Assembly: GCF_018398395.1 (NCBI RefSeq)
Contig: NZ_JAHCBF010000003.1
Location: 310,001-374,000, forward strand
Direction of reading: 5' to 3'
Origin: Croceicoccus gelatinilyticus
GTDB taxonomy: Bacteria > Pseudomonadota > Alphaproteobacteria > Sphingomonadales > Sphingomonadaceae
DNA: 64,000 bases
Positions 9,201 through 18,044 of the stretch are shown here, in pieces. Numbering within the stretch: the stretch's first letter is position 1; each line of letters starts with the position of its first letter. A program made the position numbers and the translations under genes. Below the pieces are notes generated by a model. The model was not told the origin of the DNA and ran no database searches. It saw nothing but the letters and a program-made list of their open reading frames with translations.

Positions 9201-10488
9201 TGCGGAAGATGCGCCCGGTTTGAGCGGTAGCGAAGACCTCGCGCTCGCGTCGGGCGCCATGCCCGATCGGGCCCGCACGATGCGCCGGGTCGCGACCGGG
9301 CTGCTCGTTCTCATGGCGGCGGTGTTCCTGGTATCGCGACATTATCTCGGCATGCATCCGGCGGTCGGCTACGTCATGGCCTTTTCGGAGGCGGCGATGG
9401 TCGGCGCGCTGGCGGACTGGTTCGCGGTCACCGCGCTGTTCCGCCACCCGCTCGGCATCCCGATCCCGCACACCGCGATCATCCCGACCAACAAGGACCG
9501 TATCGCCGACACCATGGCGGGCTTCCTGCGCGCCAATTTCCTGACGCCGCAAGTCGTTGCGCGCCGGATGGCCGGCATGAACATCGCGCGCGGCATCGGC
9601 GATTATCTGGCGGCACCCGATCATGGCGGAACGGGGGTCCGCGCAGGGGCGGCGGAGCTGTTTGCCGAAGTGCTCGAATCGCTCGACCCCGAAAGGCTTG
9701 GCGAACAGGTGCGCTCGGGCCTCAAGAACCAGCTCGACAGGCTGGAGGTCGCGCCGCTGCTCGGCAACGTGCTGTCGACTGCGATCGCTGACGGAAAGCA
9801 CTTGCCGCTGGTCGATTCGACGATCCGCTGGGCGGGCCTGACGCTTGAGGCGAACGAGCCGATGGTGCGGACCATGATCCACGAGCGGGCCAATGCCCTG
9901 CTGCGCTGGACGGGTCTGGACGAACGCCTCGCCAATTCGGTGCTCGACGGGCTCTACCGGATGCTGGCCGAGATGCTGGTGAACCCGGACCACCCTGTGC
10001 GCGAAAAGATCGAGGAAGGACTCGAAAAGCTCGCCCATGATCTGGTCCACGATCCTGAAATGCGCGCCCGGGTCGAAGGGATGAAGCACGAAGTGTTGTC
10101 CAGCCCTGCCGTCGGCGTCTGGTGGCAGAGCGTTTGGGAACGAATGCGCCGCGGCCTCATCGACATGGCCCGCAATCCCGACGCGGCGCTGGGCGGCCAG
10201 CTCGGCGGCGCGATATCCGAACTGGGGCAGGCGCTGCGCGACGATCCGCGCCTGCAGGTCCAGATCAACCGTTTCGCCCGCCGCAGCGCGGTCGGCATCG
10301 CCAACCGCTATGGCGACCAGCTCGTCCGGCTGGTCTCCGAAACCGTCAAGCGCTGGGACGCGACGACGATCACCCAGCGGGTCGAAGGCGCGGTCGGGCG
10401 CGACCTGCAGTTCATCCGAATCAACGGCACGCTTGTCGGCGGGTTCGTCGGTGTGGCCATTCACACGCTCGACGCGCTGCTGTCTTGA
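9163..10488 (+). CDS. DUF445 family membrane protein
   Basis: 441 residues from this start. It matches DUF445 (YjiN-like) proteins: two N-terminal transmembrane stretches (VATGLLVLMAAVFLVS; VMAFSEAAMVGALADWFAVTALFRHPLG, the family signature), a long helical middle, and a C-terminal hydrophobic end (LVGGFVGVAIHTLDALL). Function is unknown; the fold suggests an inner-membrane scaffold. The ATG at 9163 overlaps the end of the permease gene by 38 bases. ATGs at 9259 and 9280 are equally possible and would give a more typical N-terminus. It is probably a read-through member of the efflux operon. Confidence 0.87.
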   Translation: MRLAGIGPRLPNDAEDAPGLSGSEDLALASGAMPDRARTMRRVATGLLVLMAAVFLVSRHYLGMHPAVGYVMAFSEAAMVGALADWFAVTALFRHPLGIPIPHTAIIPTNKDRIADTMAGFLRANFLTPQVVARRMAGMNIARGIGDYLAAPDHGGTGVRAGAAELFAEVLESLDPERLGEQVRSGLKNQLDRLEVAPLLGNVLSTAIADGKHLPLVDSTIRWAGLTLEANEPMVRTMIHERANALLRWTGLDERLANSVLDGLYRMLAEMLVNPDHPVREKIEEGLEKLAHDLVHDPEMRARVEGMKHEVLSSPAVGVWWQSVWERMRRGLIDMARNPDAALGGQLGGAISELGQALRDDPRLQVQINRFARRSAVGIANRYGDQLVRLVSETVKRWDATTITQRVEGAVGRDLQFIRINGTLVGGFVGVAIHTLDALLS

Positions 10489-10605
10489 TCCATCCGTCCT
10501 AAGGGCTAGTGCCTAGCCGCGCTTGCGGGCGGCGTTGATGACCGGCCCGTTAACCCTCTTCCCTTCGGAAGGGCTCGTGCCTTTCGCTGTCGGAGGGAAC
10601 GGGAC

Positions 10606-11373
10606 ATGTCGCGCACGACGCAGGCTCTGGAACACGAAGTCGGGGCGGTCATCGCCTTGCGCTCTGGACCGCAGGGGCCGCGCGTGCTGCGCGAGATCGA
10701 CACGCATTTTGGCCGCATCATGCGCCTGATCGCGCCGCGCATCCGGCATTTCACGCGGGTCTATGGGCTCGTCGACATGGCCGACGATGCCGAACAGGCC
10801 TGCGCCATCGGTGTCCATCGCGCGATCTGCGATTACGATCCGGCCCGCGCGCTCTTCACCACGTTCGTGAACTGGCAACTTCGCTGCGAGCTTCAGGCGC
10901 TGCGCCACCGCGTCCGCCTCGATTCGCGCGACAGCGCCAAGCGGGTCGGCGCGCGCACCGTCTCGCTCGACGCGATGATGGACGAGGGCGAGGGCGGACC
11001 CGGATTCGAGATAGAGGACGAAGAGGCCAGCGCGCGGGTAGAGGCCGAAACCTCGGCCCGCATCGCGCAGCGTTCGCTGGACGAGATGCTCGACGGTTAC
11101 GAGGCGATGATGCGCGACAGGGCCGAACAGGACCGCGCCCGCGCCGTGTTGCGCAGCCGCCAGACGATGCCCGGCACCGTCCATCCTGGCGATATCGACG
11201 CGCTCGACCGCGACCTTGCGATGGAACGCGACATCGTCACCCGCTACGTCTTTGCCGATAGCGACAAGGCCCGTTTCGACCCCGATCACCCGCTCGACCG
11301 CGAGAAACAGCGCCAGATCTCGCGCCGCGTCCTGCGCAACATCCGCGCACACATCGACGGTGCCGCCGCCTGA
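10606..11373 (+). CDS. Orphan sigma-70-like factor (region 2 only)
   Basis: 255 residues. Residues about 22-115 align with sigma factor region 2: a helical core (HFGRIMRLIAPRIRHFTRVY), the acidic DMADDAEQACAIGVHRAICDYDP segment that corresponds to the DLxQEGxxGLxxAxxxFDP motif, and ALFTTFVNWQLRCELQ for the promoter-melting helix. The second half is acidic, then charged and helical, and a clear region 4 helix-turn-helix is not seen; residues 230-250 (LDREKQRQISRRVLRNI) may be a remnant. No anti-sigma gene is adjacent. A good GGAGGG ribosome site precedes the ATG. It may direct a specialised regulon or act as a DNA-binding derivative. Confidence 0.72.
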   Translation: MSRTTQALEHEVGAVIALRSGPQGPRVLREIDTHFGRIMRLIAPRIRHFTRVYGLVDMADDAEQACAIGVHRAICDYDPARALFTTFVNWQLRCELQALRHRVRLDSRDSAKRVGARTVSLDAMMDEGEGGPGFEIEDEEASARVEAETSARIAQRSLDEMLDGYEAMMRDRAEQDRARAVLRSRQTMPGTVHPGDIDALDRDLAMERDIVTRYVFADSDKARFDPDHPLDREKQRQISRRVLRNIRAHIDGAAA

Positions 11374-11403
11374 GCAGCCCGGTCATCAGCGATGTCTGGA
11401 AAG

Positions 11404-11477
11404 TGGATGCCCCGCGAGGATTCGAACCTCGATAGACGGAATCAGAATCCGTAGTCTTACCATTAGACGACGGGGCA
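11404..11477 (-). tRNA. tRNA-Gln (anticodon CTG)
   Basis: A complete cloverleaf on the minus strand. The acceptor arm TGCCCCG pairs with CGGGGCA, the discriminator is T, and CCA is encoded. The anticodon stem ACGGA/TCCGT encloses the loop TTCTGAT, giving anticodon CTG (glutamine). The T-arm has the conserved GGTTCGAATCC. Confidence 0.97.
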
Positions 11478-11507
11478 ACGGGCAGCCAATCGGCCGCCGA
11501 GGGGGGC

Positions 11508-11536
11508 CCAATATTCGCATCTCCCGCCTGCGTCAA
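11508..11536 (-). promoter_or_regulatory. Promoter of tRNA-Gln
   Basis: On the minus strand, TTGACG (11531-11536), a 17-base spacer and TATTGG (11508-11513) place the transcript start about 25 bases before the tRNA. The same -35 form (CTTGAC) occurs before rplM and rpmB in this window. Confidence 0.6.
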
Positions 11537-11668
11537 GGCGAGTCTTGCATCGTTTTAGGCCGCGAACTTGTCACATTAACTACCCGCCGTTAGCATGGGT
11601 TCCAGGTTCGCTGCGCACGGCCACTGGCCAAGGGCGCAGTTCATTGATTTTGGATTTGGAAATACAGC

Positions 11669-12904
11669 ATGGCGGATCTGGACCCGCCGGCATCGCAGGA
11701 CGAGGATCGGCAGACCGCGGACAGGTCGCACGATCCGGGATCGGAAGGGGCACGCAGACCCCCATCTGCCAAGGGCGCGCCGGACAGGCAGTCGAACAAC
11801 CGGAACAGGCGCGGCAGACCTGCGCGCGGAAACGCTCCGCACCAGAACGTGAAACCTTCTCACGGTAACGCGCCGCAGGGCCGCCCATCGCGGCAGGCCT
11901 ATGCCGCGATCGACCTTGGCACCAACAACTGCCGCCTTCTCATCGCACGGCCTTCGGGCGAGAATTTCGTCGTGATCGACGCCTTCAGCCGCGTCGTGCG
12001 GCTGGGCGAAGGGCTGGCGCAGACGGGCCGTCTGTCGGACGAGGCGATGGACCGTGCGCTTTCCGCGCTCCACGTCTGTTCGGACAAGCTGAAGCGCCGC
12101 AACGTCCACCTCGCCCGCTCGGTCGCGACCGAGGCGTGTCGCCGCGCATCGAACGGCGACGATTTCATCGAACGCGTCCGCCGCGAAACCGGCATCGTGC
12201 TCGACGTGATCAGCGCGCAGGAAGAAGCGCGGCTTGCCGTTCTGGGCTGCCATGTCCTGCTCGAACGCGGCGAAGGCCCGGCGATGATCTTCGACATTGG
12301 CGGCGGGTCGACCGAACTGGTGCTGATCGAGACCGGCAAGGCTGTGCCGCGCATCGTCGACTGGCAATCGGTGCCCTGGGGCGTCGTCTCGCTGACCGAG
12401 AGTTTCCCCGCCAGCAATGCCGAAGAAACCGACAACCAGCGGCTCGAACGCTATCGCGAGATGCGCCGCGCGGTGCACAAATCGTTTGCCGATTTCTCGA
12501 TGCGCCTCAAACCCTTTCGCTCGCAAGGCGGGGAGGACGGTCTGCGCCTTCTGGGCACCAGCGGCACTGTCACCACGCTGGCCAGTCTGCACCTCGGCCT
12601 GCCGCAATACGATCGCCGCGCGGTCGACGGGCTGATCGTCGAGGCCCTGGCCATGCGCGACATTGCCAAGCAGCTTTCGCACATCTCGCCCGAAGAGCGC
12701 CAGGCACTGCCCTGCATCGGGCGAGACCGGGCCGAGCTGGTTGTCGCGGGCTGCGCGATCCTTGAAACGATCCTCGACCTCTGGCCCGCCGCCCGCCTTG
12801 GCGTGGCAGATCGCGGGATTCGCGAGGGTATCCTGCGCTCGTTGATGGGCGGGGCAAGGCTCGATCAGCCGCGCGCACTCGCCCAGCGCGAAAAACCGCT
12901 GTAA
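11669..12904 (+). CDS. Ppx/GppA family exopolyphosphatase / pppGpp phosphatase
   Basis: 411 residues. The family hydrolyses terminal phosphates of polyphosphate or pppGpp. Residues 1-75 are a hydrophilic Pro/Arg/Gly/Asn-rich extension, likely disordered and poorly conserved. The ASKHA-fold catalytic domain then begins: [15 protein letters not shown] (phosphate-1 loop, residues 79-93), the [14 protein letters not shown] phosphate-2 loop, and [10 protein letters not shown]. It lies 10 bases upstream of rlmE, an arrangement widespread in alphaproteobacteria. Sequence alone does not show whether Ppx or GppA activity dominates. Confidence 0.92.
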   Translation: MADLDPPASQDEDRQTADRSHDPGSEGARRPPSAKGAPDRQSNNRNRRGRPARGNAPHQNVKPSHGNAPQGRPSRQAYAAIDLGTNNCRLLIARPSGENFVVIDAFSRVVRLGEGLAQTGRLSDEAMDRALSALHVCSDKLKRRNVHLARSVATEACRRASNGDDFIERVRRETGIVLDVISAQEEARLAVLGCHVLLERGEGPAMIFDIGGGSTELVLIETGKAVPRIVDWQSVPWGVVSLTESFPASNAEETDNQRLERYREMRRAVHKSFADFSMRLKPFRSQGGEDGLRLLGTSGTVTTLASLHLGLPQYDRRAVDGLIVEALAMRDIAKQLSHISPEERQALPCIGRDRAELVVAGCAILETILDLWPAARLGVADRGIREGILRSLMGGARLDQPRALAQREKPL

Positions 12905-12914
12905 GAGGCGCGCC

Positions 12915-13598
12915 ATGAGCAGATCGGGTCAGGACCGCCAGAAGCTGAAAAGCAACAAGAAGCGCACCGCGTCGTCGGCGCGCTGGCTGGCGCGTCAGCT
13001 GAACGATCCTTACGTCGCGCAGGCCAAGGCCGACGGCTATCGCAGCCGCGCCGCCTACAAGCTGAAGGAGCTGGATGAGAAGTTCGCGCTCCTGAAGAAA
13101 GCGAACGCTGTCGTCGATCTGGGCATCGCGCCGGGCGGGTGGAGCCAGGTCGTTGCCGAACGCCGCCCGCAGGCGAAGATCGTCGGCATCGACCTGCTCG
13201 ACGTCGATCCGCTGCCGGGCGTGACGATCTTCAAGATGGACTTCATGGACGACGCCGCGCCCGATGCACTGATGGAGGCATTGGGCCAGGCGCCCGATCT
13301 GGTCCTGTCGGACATGGCGGCGAACACCGTGGGTCACAAGCAGACCGACCACTTGCGCACGATGGGTCTTGTCGAAACGGCGGTCGACTTCGCGGTCCAG
13401 ACGCTGGCCCCGGGCGGCGATTTCGTGGCGAAGGTCTTTGCGGGCGGTACCGACAAGGCGCTGCTCGACATCCTCAAAAAGAACTTCCGCACGGTGAAGC
13501 ACGCCAAGCCCCCTGCCAGCCGGAAGGGCAGTTCGGAGTGGTACGTGATCGCGCAGGACTTCAAGGGCCGCGAACCAGCTGTTACGGAAATAGCGTGA
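12915..13598 (+). CDS. rlmE: 23S rRNA (uridine-2552-2'-O)-methyltransferase RlmE (FtsJ)
   Basis: 227 residues. It methylates U2552 in the A-loop of 23S rRNA at a late stage of 50S assembly, using S-adenosylmethionine. The Rossmann-fold SAM motif [14 protein letters not shown] is at residues 66-79, followed by [12 protein letters not shown] and the catalytic-aspartate block [14 protein letters not shown]. The catalytic Lys is in [13 protein letters not shown] basic N-terminal tail (residues 1-25) is typical of alphaproteobacterial forms. Its stop overlaps the GTG of the next gene (GTGA), although that neighbour looks like a later arrival. Confidence 0.95.
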   Translation: MSRSGQDRQKLKSNKKRTASSARWLARQLNDPYVAQAKADGYRSRAAYKLKELDEKFALLKKANAVVDLGIAPGGWSQVVAERRPQAKIVGIDLLDVDPLPGVTIFKMDFMDDAAPDALMEALGQAPDLVLSDMAANTVGHKQTDHLRTMGLVETAVDFAVQTLAPGGDFVAKVFAGGTDKALLDILKKNFRTVKHAKPPASRKGSSEWYVIAQDFKGREPAVTEIA

Positions 13599-14326
13599 GT
13601 AATTCTGAAATCGAGAAGCCCGCCAGCGAGGTTGTGCAGCAACTGCTTGATCGCGGGGCAAAGGTTATTATCAACTCCCGCCTTAATTTTTTAAAGGCAG
13701 AAACCCCGCTCAACGTGCGACATCTTTCGCTGCACGGCAATATTGAGCTTGGCGCCTACAGCTACGCCACCGGCCCTGGCAAAATCCGAAACACTTCAAT
13801 TGGACGTTTCTGCTCGATTGCCGGTAATCTCGTCAGTGGCTTGCCTGAACACCCCGTAGACTTATTCACGACGCATCCTTTCAGTCATGGGAACCGCGGT
13901 GGCTTCAATGACGACGAGTACATGGATGCCGTCGTCCAGAAGGCAGGCAAAGGCAAAAACGGTCCGATCGTGATTGGCAATGATGTCTGGATTGGTGAAG
14001 GTGCATTCATCTCGCTTGGCGTGAAGATCGGTGACGGGGCGGTCATCGCCGCACGGGCTGTCGTCACCCGCGACGTACCTCCCTTCGCGATCGTAGGTGG
14101 CACACCCGCCAAGGTTTTGCGCTACAGATTCCCACCAGAGACAATTGCGCTTTTGCTCAAGAGCGAATGGTGGCGCTATGACCTGCGTTCATTGAAGCTC
14201 GATTATTCCAAGCCGGCAGAGTGCGCGAAAAAGGTGATCGAAGCGGATTTGCCGCCTTTGAACGTGGAGACCCATTCTGTGCAGAAAGGATCCAGAGGGA
14301 GATTCACGCTTTCGGGCGCCGAATGA
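13595..14326 (+). CDS. CatB-like hexapeptide-repeat O-acetyltransferase
   Basis: 243 residues from a GTG that overlaps the rlmE stop (GTGA). It is a left-handed beta-helix acyltransferase of the xenobiotic/CatB or sugar acetyltransferase group, using acetyl-CoA. Hexapeptide repeats are seen at residues 66-80 ([14 protein letters not shown]) and 125-172 ([32 protein letters not shown]). The likely catalytic His94 lies in FTTHPFSH. The end of the repeat domain reads [14 protein letters not shown]. The gene is visibly poorer in GC than its flanks, with AT-rich runs near 13665-13700, so recent transfer is likely. A role in modifying a surface glycan or a drug is possible. Confidence 0.88.
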   Translation: MSNSEIEKPASEVVQQLLDRGAKVIINSRLNFLKAETPLNVRHLSLHGNIELGAYSYATGPGKIRNTSIGRFCSIAGNLVSGLPEHPVDLFTTHPFSHGNRGGFNDDEYMDAVVQKAGKGKNGPIVIGNDVWIGEGAFISLGVKIGDGAVIAARAVVTRDVPPFAIVGGTPAKVLRYRFPPETIALLLKSEWWRYDLRSLKLDYSKPAECAKKVIEADLPPLNVETHSVQKGSRGRFTLSGAE

Positions 14327-14364
14327 ATGCGGAACCGCATGGCTTGCCGGTCGGTTGATCGGGC

Positions 14365-15051
14365 ATGGCAGACGAAAACGGCATCAAGATTACCGAAGAC
14401 GGCCCCTACGAGGTCAGCGCTTCGATCCCCTTAATCGAACAGAAGATCGATACCGGTCCGGACGGTGCCTCGCTCGACTGGGCGAAGACCGGCGAACATG
14501 GTGCCGAGCCGACTTATTACCTGTGCCGCTGCGGGCACAGCGCGAACAAGCCGTTCTGCGACGGCAGCCACAACGATACCGATTTCGACGGCACCGAAAC
14601 CGCAGACCGCAGCGGCTTTGCTGAGAAGGCGAAGAAGCTCGAAGGTCCGCGCTATCACTTGCTCGACAAGGAAGACCTCTGCGCCGTGGCGCGGTTCTGC
14701 GACACGTATCAGACCGTGTGGAAAGAAGTGGAGCGGACCGATGAGGACGAGGTCGCGGAGGTGTTTCTCAAACAGATCGCCTGCTGCCCGTCGGGTCGAC
14801 TGGTGGCAGTCGACGCCGAAAGCGGCGACATGGTCGAAGAGCCCCGCGACAAGCGCATCTCGACCACGCAGGACCCGGCAGAGGAGTGTTCGGGTCCGCT
14901 CTATGTCGAAGGCGGCGTGTCGCTGACCGGCGCGGACGGAGAGCCTTACGAGGCGCGGGGTCGCATGGCGCTATGCCGCTGCGGCGCGAGCGGAAACAAG
15001 CCGTTCTGCGACGGTTCGCACATCAAGATCGGGTTTTCCGACCGCGCCTAG
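14365..15051 (+). CDS. Double-CDGSH iron-sulfur protein
   Basis: 228 residues with two complete mitoNEET-type CDGSH motifs (C-x-C-x8-C-x3-H). The first has ligands Cys54, Cys56, Cys65 and His69; the second has Cys204, Cys206, Cys215 and His219. Each should hold a redox-active, acid-labile [2Fe-2S] cluster. Between them a divergent ferredoxin-like block (CAVARFCDTYQTVW; FLKQIACCPSGRLVAV) may bind a further cluster. The gene is in the cytosolic class, with no signal or membrane helix. The physiological partner is unknown; redox or iron handling is the usual guess. Its 3' end overlaps the convergent amidohydrolase by 4 bases. Confidence 0.92.
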   Translation: MADENGIKITEDGPYEVSASIPLIEQKIDTGPDGASLDWAKTGEHGAEPTYYLCRCGHSANKPFCDGSHNDTDFDGTETADRSGFAEKAKKLEGPRYHLLDKEDLCAVARFCDTYQTVWKEVERTDEDEVAEVFLKQIACCPSGRLVAVDAESGDMVEEPRDKRISTTQDPAEECSGPLYVEGGVSLTGADGEPYEARGRMALCRCGASGNKPFCDGSHIKIGFSDRA

Positions 15052-16469
15052 CGGACCTGCAGTTCGTGCTGCTCGTACAAGGTGCCCTTGCGCATCACGT
15101 GGCTGATCAGGCGGAAGGCGGTGACATCCTTGCGCGGATCATCGGGCATGATGAGCAGGTCGGCAGACTTGCCTGCGGTTAGTGAGCCGGTTTCGCCGTC
15201 GACGCCCATGGCCTTTGCGCCTGCAATCGTTGCGGCCTCGATCACTTCGACCGGTGTCATGCCAGCAGCCTGCATCGCTTCCATTTCCCAGTAGATCGAC
15301 GCGCCGTGGAGCGCCAGCGGGTTGCCCGCATCGGTGCCGGTCACGATGCGCCCGCCTGCATCGCGGATGGCGCGCAGGTTGTGTGCCATGATCGCCTGCT
15401 CGCGCCCGATGGCCAGCGCCCTGTCGACGACGTAGTCGGGCGTGAGACGCTCGGCCTGTCCCTTGAGTCGTTCCGGCGTCACGATCCGTTCGATGATTGC
15501 ATCGTCGACGCACTTACCCGGATCGTCGATGTTGTAGGCAGCGCCCGTCGCGACGGCGGCCATCGCGCGCAGCCAGCCTTCGCCGACGACGATAGTGGGC
15601 GTGTAAACCGTGTCGTTCGCTTTCAGCAGATCGAGAAACTCGGCATCGACCGGCTTGTCGTCGACGCTGTGAACGAGGATCGATGCTCCGGCGCGAAGGG
15701 CGGCCTTGGCCTCGTCCAGTCCGGTTGCGTGGACGATCAGCGGCAGGCCAGCCTGTTTCGCGAGCTGGCCGGTCAGGAGCAGGCGGTTCTCCAGTTCCTC
15801 GCGCCGTTCGGGCTTTGGCTTCAGAAACCAGACCTTCACCGCATTCGAGCCGATCGCCTGAAGGTGGGCAATCCCTGCGCGAACCTCGTCATCGGTATCG
15901 AACGGCAGAAATGGTGCGAATTCGGGGTGGCCATCCGCGACGTAGTTCGCATTGTACTCGCTGGCATGGGTGATCAGCGGGCCCGCTGCGCGAACGCGGG
16001 CGCGGTCGGGACGGTCGGTATCGGTCGCATGCTCGCCCGTAACGCTCCAGTCCGCTCCGCCGACATCGAAGACCGAGGTAATGCCCGAGCACAGATAGGC
16101 CCGATGCCAGCGGCCCGGATCGGCCTGAAGCGCAGCCATTGTTTCGGGATAGGGATAGATATCGGGTGCATTGAGCCCGTCGGGCCGCCCGTCGAGCCAG
16201 CCGGTCTGGGCGAAATGGACATGTGCGTCGATGAGGCCCGGCGTTACGTAACGCCCTGCGAGCTGCACGATGTCCGCTTTTTTCGGGACCTTGCAGTCAT
16301 CGGCGGTGCCAATGCAGGAGATCTTGCCTTCGTCGACAAGGATCACGCTATCCTCGATCGCGGTGCCGGTCCCGTCGATGGCAGTCGCGCCGACGAGGGC
16401 TGTGGTACCGGCATGCGCAGGTGTCGCCATTCCCAGTGATAAAGTGGCGAGCGTGACTATTTTCTTCAT
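15048..16469 (-). CDS. Exported metal-dependent amidohydrolase
   Basis: 473 residues from the ATG at 16469, chosen because MKKIVTLATLSLGMATPAHA is a clean Sec signal peptide; an ATG at 16499 would bury it. It is a member of the imidazolonepropionase/prolidase-like amidohydrolase group. The beta-sandwich start (ILVDEGKISCIG) is followed by the metal-binding motif TPGLIDAHVHFAQ, then LIVHATG and the late metal Asp in GGRIVTGTDAGNPLALHG. The C-terminal half of the sandwich reads GSLTAGKSADLLIM. It acts in the periplasm. The substrate is not predictable; peptides or cyclic amides are common. Confidence 0.9.
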   Translation of the reverse strand: MKKIVTLATLSLGMATPAHAGTTALVGATAIDGTGTAIEDSVILVDEGKISCIGTADDCKVPKKADIVQLAGRYVTPGLIDAHVHFAQTGWLDGRPDGLNAPDIYPYPETMAALQADPGRWHRAYLCSGITSVFDVGGADWSVTGEHATDTDRPDRARVRAAGPLITHASEYNANYVADGHPEFAPFLPFDTDDEVRAGIAHLQAIGSNAVKVWFLKPKPERREELENRLLLTGQLAKQAGLPLIVHATGLDEAKAALRAGASILVHSVDDKPVDAEFLDLLKANDTVYTPTIVVGEGWLRAMAAVATGAAYNIDDPGKCVDDAIIERIVTPERLKGQAERLTPDYVVDRALAIGREQAIMAHNLRAIRDAGGRIVTGTDAGNPLALHGASIYWEMEAMQAAGMTPVEVIEAATIAGAKAMGVDGETGSLTAGKSADLLIMPDDPRKDVTAFRLISHVMRKGTLYEQHELQVR

Positions 16470-16529
16470 GCGACCTCCCATTCTTTGCGCAACATGCATG
16501 ATGCGGCGGAAATGGGAAGCGCGGATACG

Positions 16530-16555
16530 AAAAAGGCGGCCCCGCCGGGACCGCC
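16530..16555 (-). terminator. Rho-independent terminator of rplM-rpsI
   Basis: Read on the minus strand, a nine-base stem (GGCGGTCCC / GGGGCCGCC, one G-T pair) with loop GGC is followed by TTTTT. It begins about 37 bases after the rpsI stop. A second perfect inverted repeat, AAGTTTCG/CGAAACTT, lies between it and the stop. Confidence 0.85.
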
Positions 16556-16591
16556 CTCTTCTTTTCGATTTCTCGAAAGTTTCGTCGAAAC

Positions 16592-17098
16592 TTAGCGCTT
16601 CGAGAACTGGAAGCTGCGACGTGCCTTTGCACGGCCGTACTTCTTACGCTCAACCACGCGGCTGTCGCGGGTGAGGAAGCCGGCTGCCTTGACGGTGCCG
16701 CGCAGGGCGGGTTCGTACTTCGACAGGGCCTGCGAGATACCGTGCTTCACGGCGCCAGCCTGACCTGAGAGGCCACCACCCTTGACGGTGGCGACGACGT
16801 CGTACTGACCCTGGCGATCGGTGATCGCGAAGGGCTGGTCGATGACGAGGCGCAGCGTGGGACGCGCGAAGTAGACTTCCTGGTCGCGGCCGTTGACGGT
16901 GATCTTGCCCGAACCGGGCTTGATCCAGACGCGTGCGACGGCGTCCTTACGGCGACCGGTCGCATAGGCGCGGCCGAAATTGTCAAGCTCCTGCTCGCGC
17001 AGCGGCGTGGTGGGAACCTGGGCTTCGGTGTTCTCGATCTCGGTGCCTTCGGTCAGCTCGGCGAGATCGGACAGATCCTTAACTTCGTTGTCGGCCAT
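16592..17098 (-). CDS. rpsI: 30S ribosomal protein S9
   Basis: 168 residues. It is a primary component of the 30S head whose C-terminal tail reaches the P-site tRNA. The conserved body is visible from about residue 40 ([27 protein letters not shown]) to the basic C-terminal tail that ends in the S9 signature K[13 protein letters not shown]. It is about 38 residues longer than E. coli S9 because of an acidic N-terminal extension, which is common in sphingomonads. The start overlaps the rplM stop by one base (TAATG), so the two are translationally coupled. Confidence 0.97.
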   Translation of the reverse strand: MADNEVKDLSDLAELTEGTEIENTEAQVPTTPLREQELDNFGRAYATGRRKDAVARVWIKPGSGKITVNGRDQEVYFARPTLRLVIDQPFAITDRQGQYDVVATVKGGGLSGQAGAVKHGISQALSKYEPALRGTVKAAGFLTRDSRVVERKKYGRAKARRSFQFSKR

Positions 17099-17577
17099 TA
17101 TGCACCAACCTTGTTCTTGCGATTGCGGGCAGCGACATCGATCACGGCGGGCTTCTGACCGTCGTGCGGGTGTTCGGTGCCGGCGTAGAGGTGGAGAGCC
17201 TTCATCTGCTGACGGCCGAGCGGGCCGCGCGGAACCATACGCTCAACGGCCTTTTCAAGGACACGCTCGGGGAAGCGACCTTCGAGGATCTTCGCCGGAG
17301 TGGTTTCCTTGATGCCGCCGGCATAGCCGGTGTGCTTGTAGTACTTCTTGTCCTGCGTCTTGTTGCCGGTGAACTTCACCTTGTCCGCATTGATGACGAC
17401 GACGTGGTCGCCGCAATCGACGTGCGGGGTGTAGGTCGGCTTGTGCTTGCCGCGCAGGATGTTGGCGATGATCACCGCCAGACGACCGACGACGAGACCA
17501 TCGGCGTCGATGATGTGCCAGTTCTTTTCGACCTCGGCCGGCTTGATCGACCGGGTCTGGGTGCTGAGCGCCTTCAT
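17098..17577 (-). CDS. rplM: 50S ribosomal protein L13
   Basis: 159 residues. It is an early-assembly protein of the 50S subunit. Seen motifs are [48 protein letters not shown], read in short blocks, and the late signature [16 protein letters not shown] chose the ATG at 17577 because [10 protein letters not shown] is the usual alphaproteobacterial start; the 17670 ATG would add 31 unconserved residues. It is first in the rplM-rpsI operon, driven from 17642-17670. Confidence 0.97.
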   Translation of the reverse strand: MKALSTQTRSIKPAEVEKNWHIIDADGLVVGRLAVIIANILRGKHKPTYTPHVDCGDHVVVINADKVKFTGNKTQDKKYYKHTGYAGGIKETTPAKILEGRFPERVLEKAVERMVPRGPLGRQQMKALHLYAGTEHPHDGQKPAVIDVAARNRKNKVGA

Positions 17578-17641
17578 GGCTTTCAGTTCCTTACGTTGAA
17601 AAAAGAGAATCGCCACGGGGCTGCCGCGGCGAGTTGGCGCG

Positions 17642-17670
17642 CTTTTGTGCGCATCGGGCCTGCAAGTCAA
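17642..17670 (-). promoter_or_regulatory. Probable promoter of rplM-rpsI
   Basis: On the minus strand, TTGACT (17665-17670) is followed after 17 bases by CAAAAG, a poor -10. The ten-base block TTTGCTTGAC around the -35 is identical to the one before rpmB (47843-47852), which supports the call despite the weak -10. Confidence 0.45.
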
Positions 17671-17714
17671 GCAAATCGGGGGCTTTCAGACGCGGTAAAA
17701 TAATACCGCACGTT

Positions 17715-18044
17715 TCAGGCCCCGTCAGCGATAGGCTCTATTCCGGCCAACCAAGCCAGGGTTTCGCCGCCTGCGGCCCCGCAGGTCCATCCGGTGATCG
17801 CGGGGGTATCGTAAGGGTGAAGTTCTTCCAGCCTGACTACCGCGCGATGAAGCATGTCGGCCCTCGTCTTGAACAGGGCGCCCACTTCCTCGCCTGCGCC
17901 GCGTTCGCCGTGCCAGACATAGCGGGACTTTATCGGGATCATGTTGCAGCAGGCGATAAGGCCTTCGTCGAGCAGGGCATCGGCAACCTTTGCGGCACTG
18001 TCTTCGTCCTCGAAAGGAGCCCAGATCAGCGCCGCCCCGCTCAT
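17715..18044 (-). CDS. cutA: CutA1 divalent-cation tolerance protein
   Basis: 109 residues, the full length of the family. CutA is a trimeric PII-like protein linked with copper/divalent-metal tolerance; its exact biochemical role is unsettled. Conserved features are the N-terminal strand and helix, LIACCNMIPIKSRYVWHGE, the KTRADMLHRAVVRLEELHPYDTPAI block and a final conserved W. The ATG overlaps the stop of the heme A synthase gene by four bases (ATGA), so it is translated after it. Confidence 0.93.
   Translation of the reverse strand: MSGAALIWAPFEDEDSAAKVADALLDEGLIACCNMIPIKSRYVWHGERGAGEEVGALFKTRADMLHRAVVRLEELHPYDTPAITGWTCGAAGGETLAWLAGIEPIADGA

Noticed and set aside
9124-10464. Long minus-strand open frame opposite the DUF445 gene
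   Set aside because: Arg/Asp/His-rich translation with no domain; a typical shadow of a high-GC gene, while the plus strand matches DUF445.
11576-12916. Long minus-strand open frame opposite Ppx/GppA
   Set aside because: No family features; the plus strand carries clear Ppx/GppA motifs and the right start.
13139-13594. Upstream extension of the acetyltransferase frame inside rlmE
   Set aside because: It is out of frame with rlmE motifs and lacks any family sequence; the GTG at 13595 gives a complete protein.
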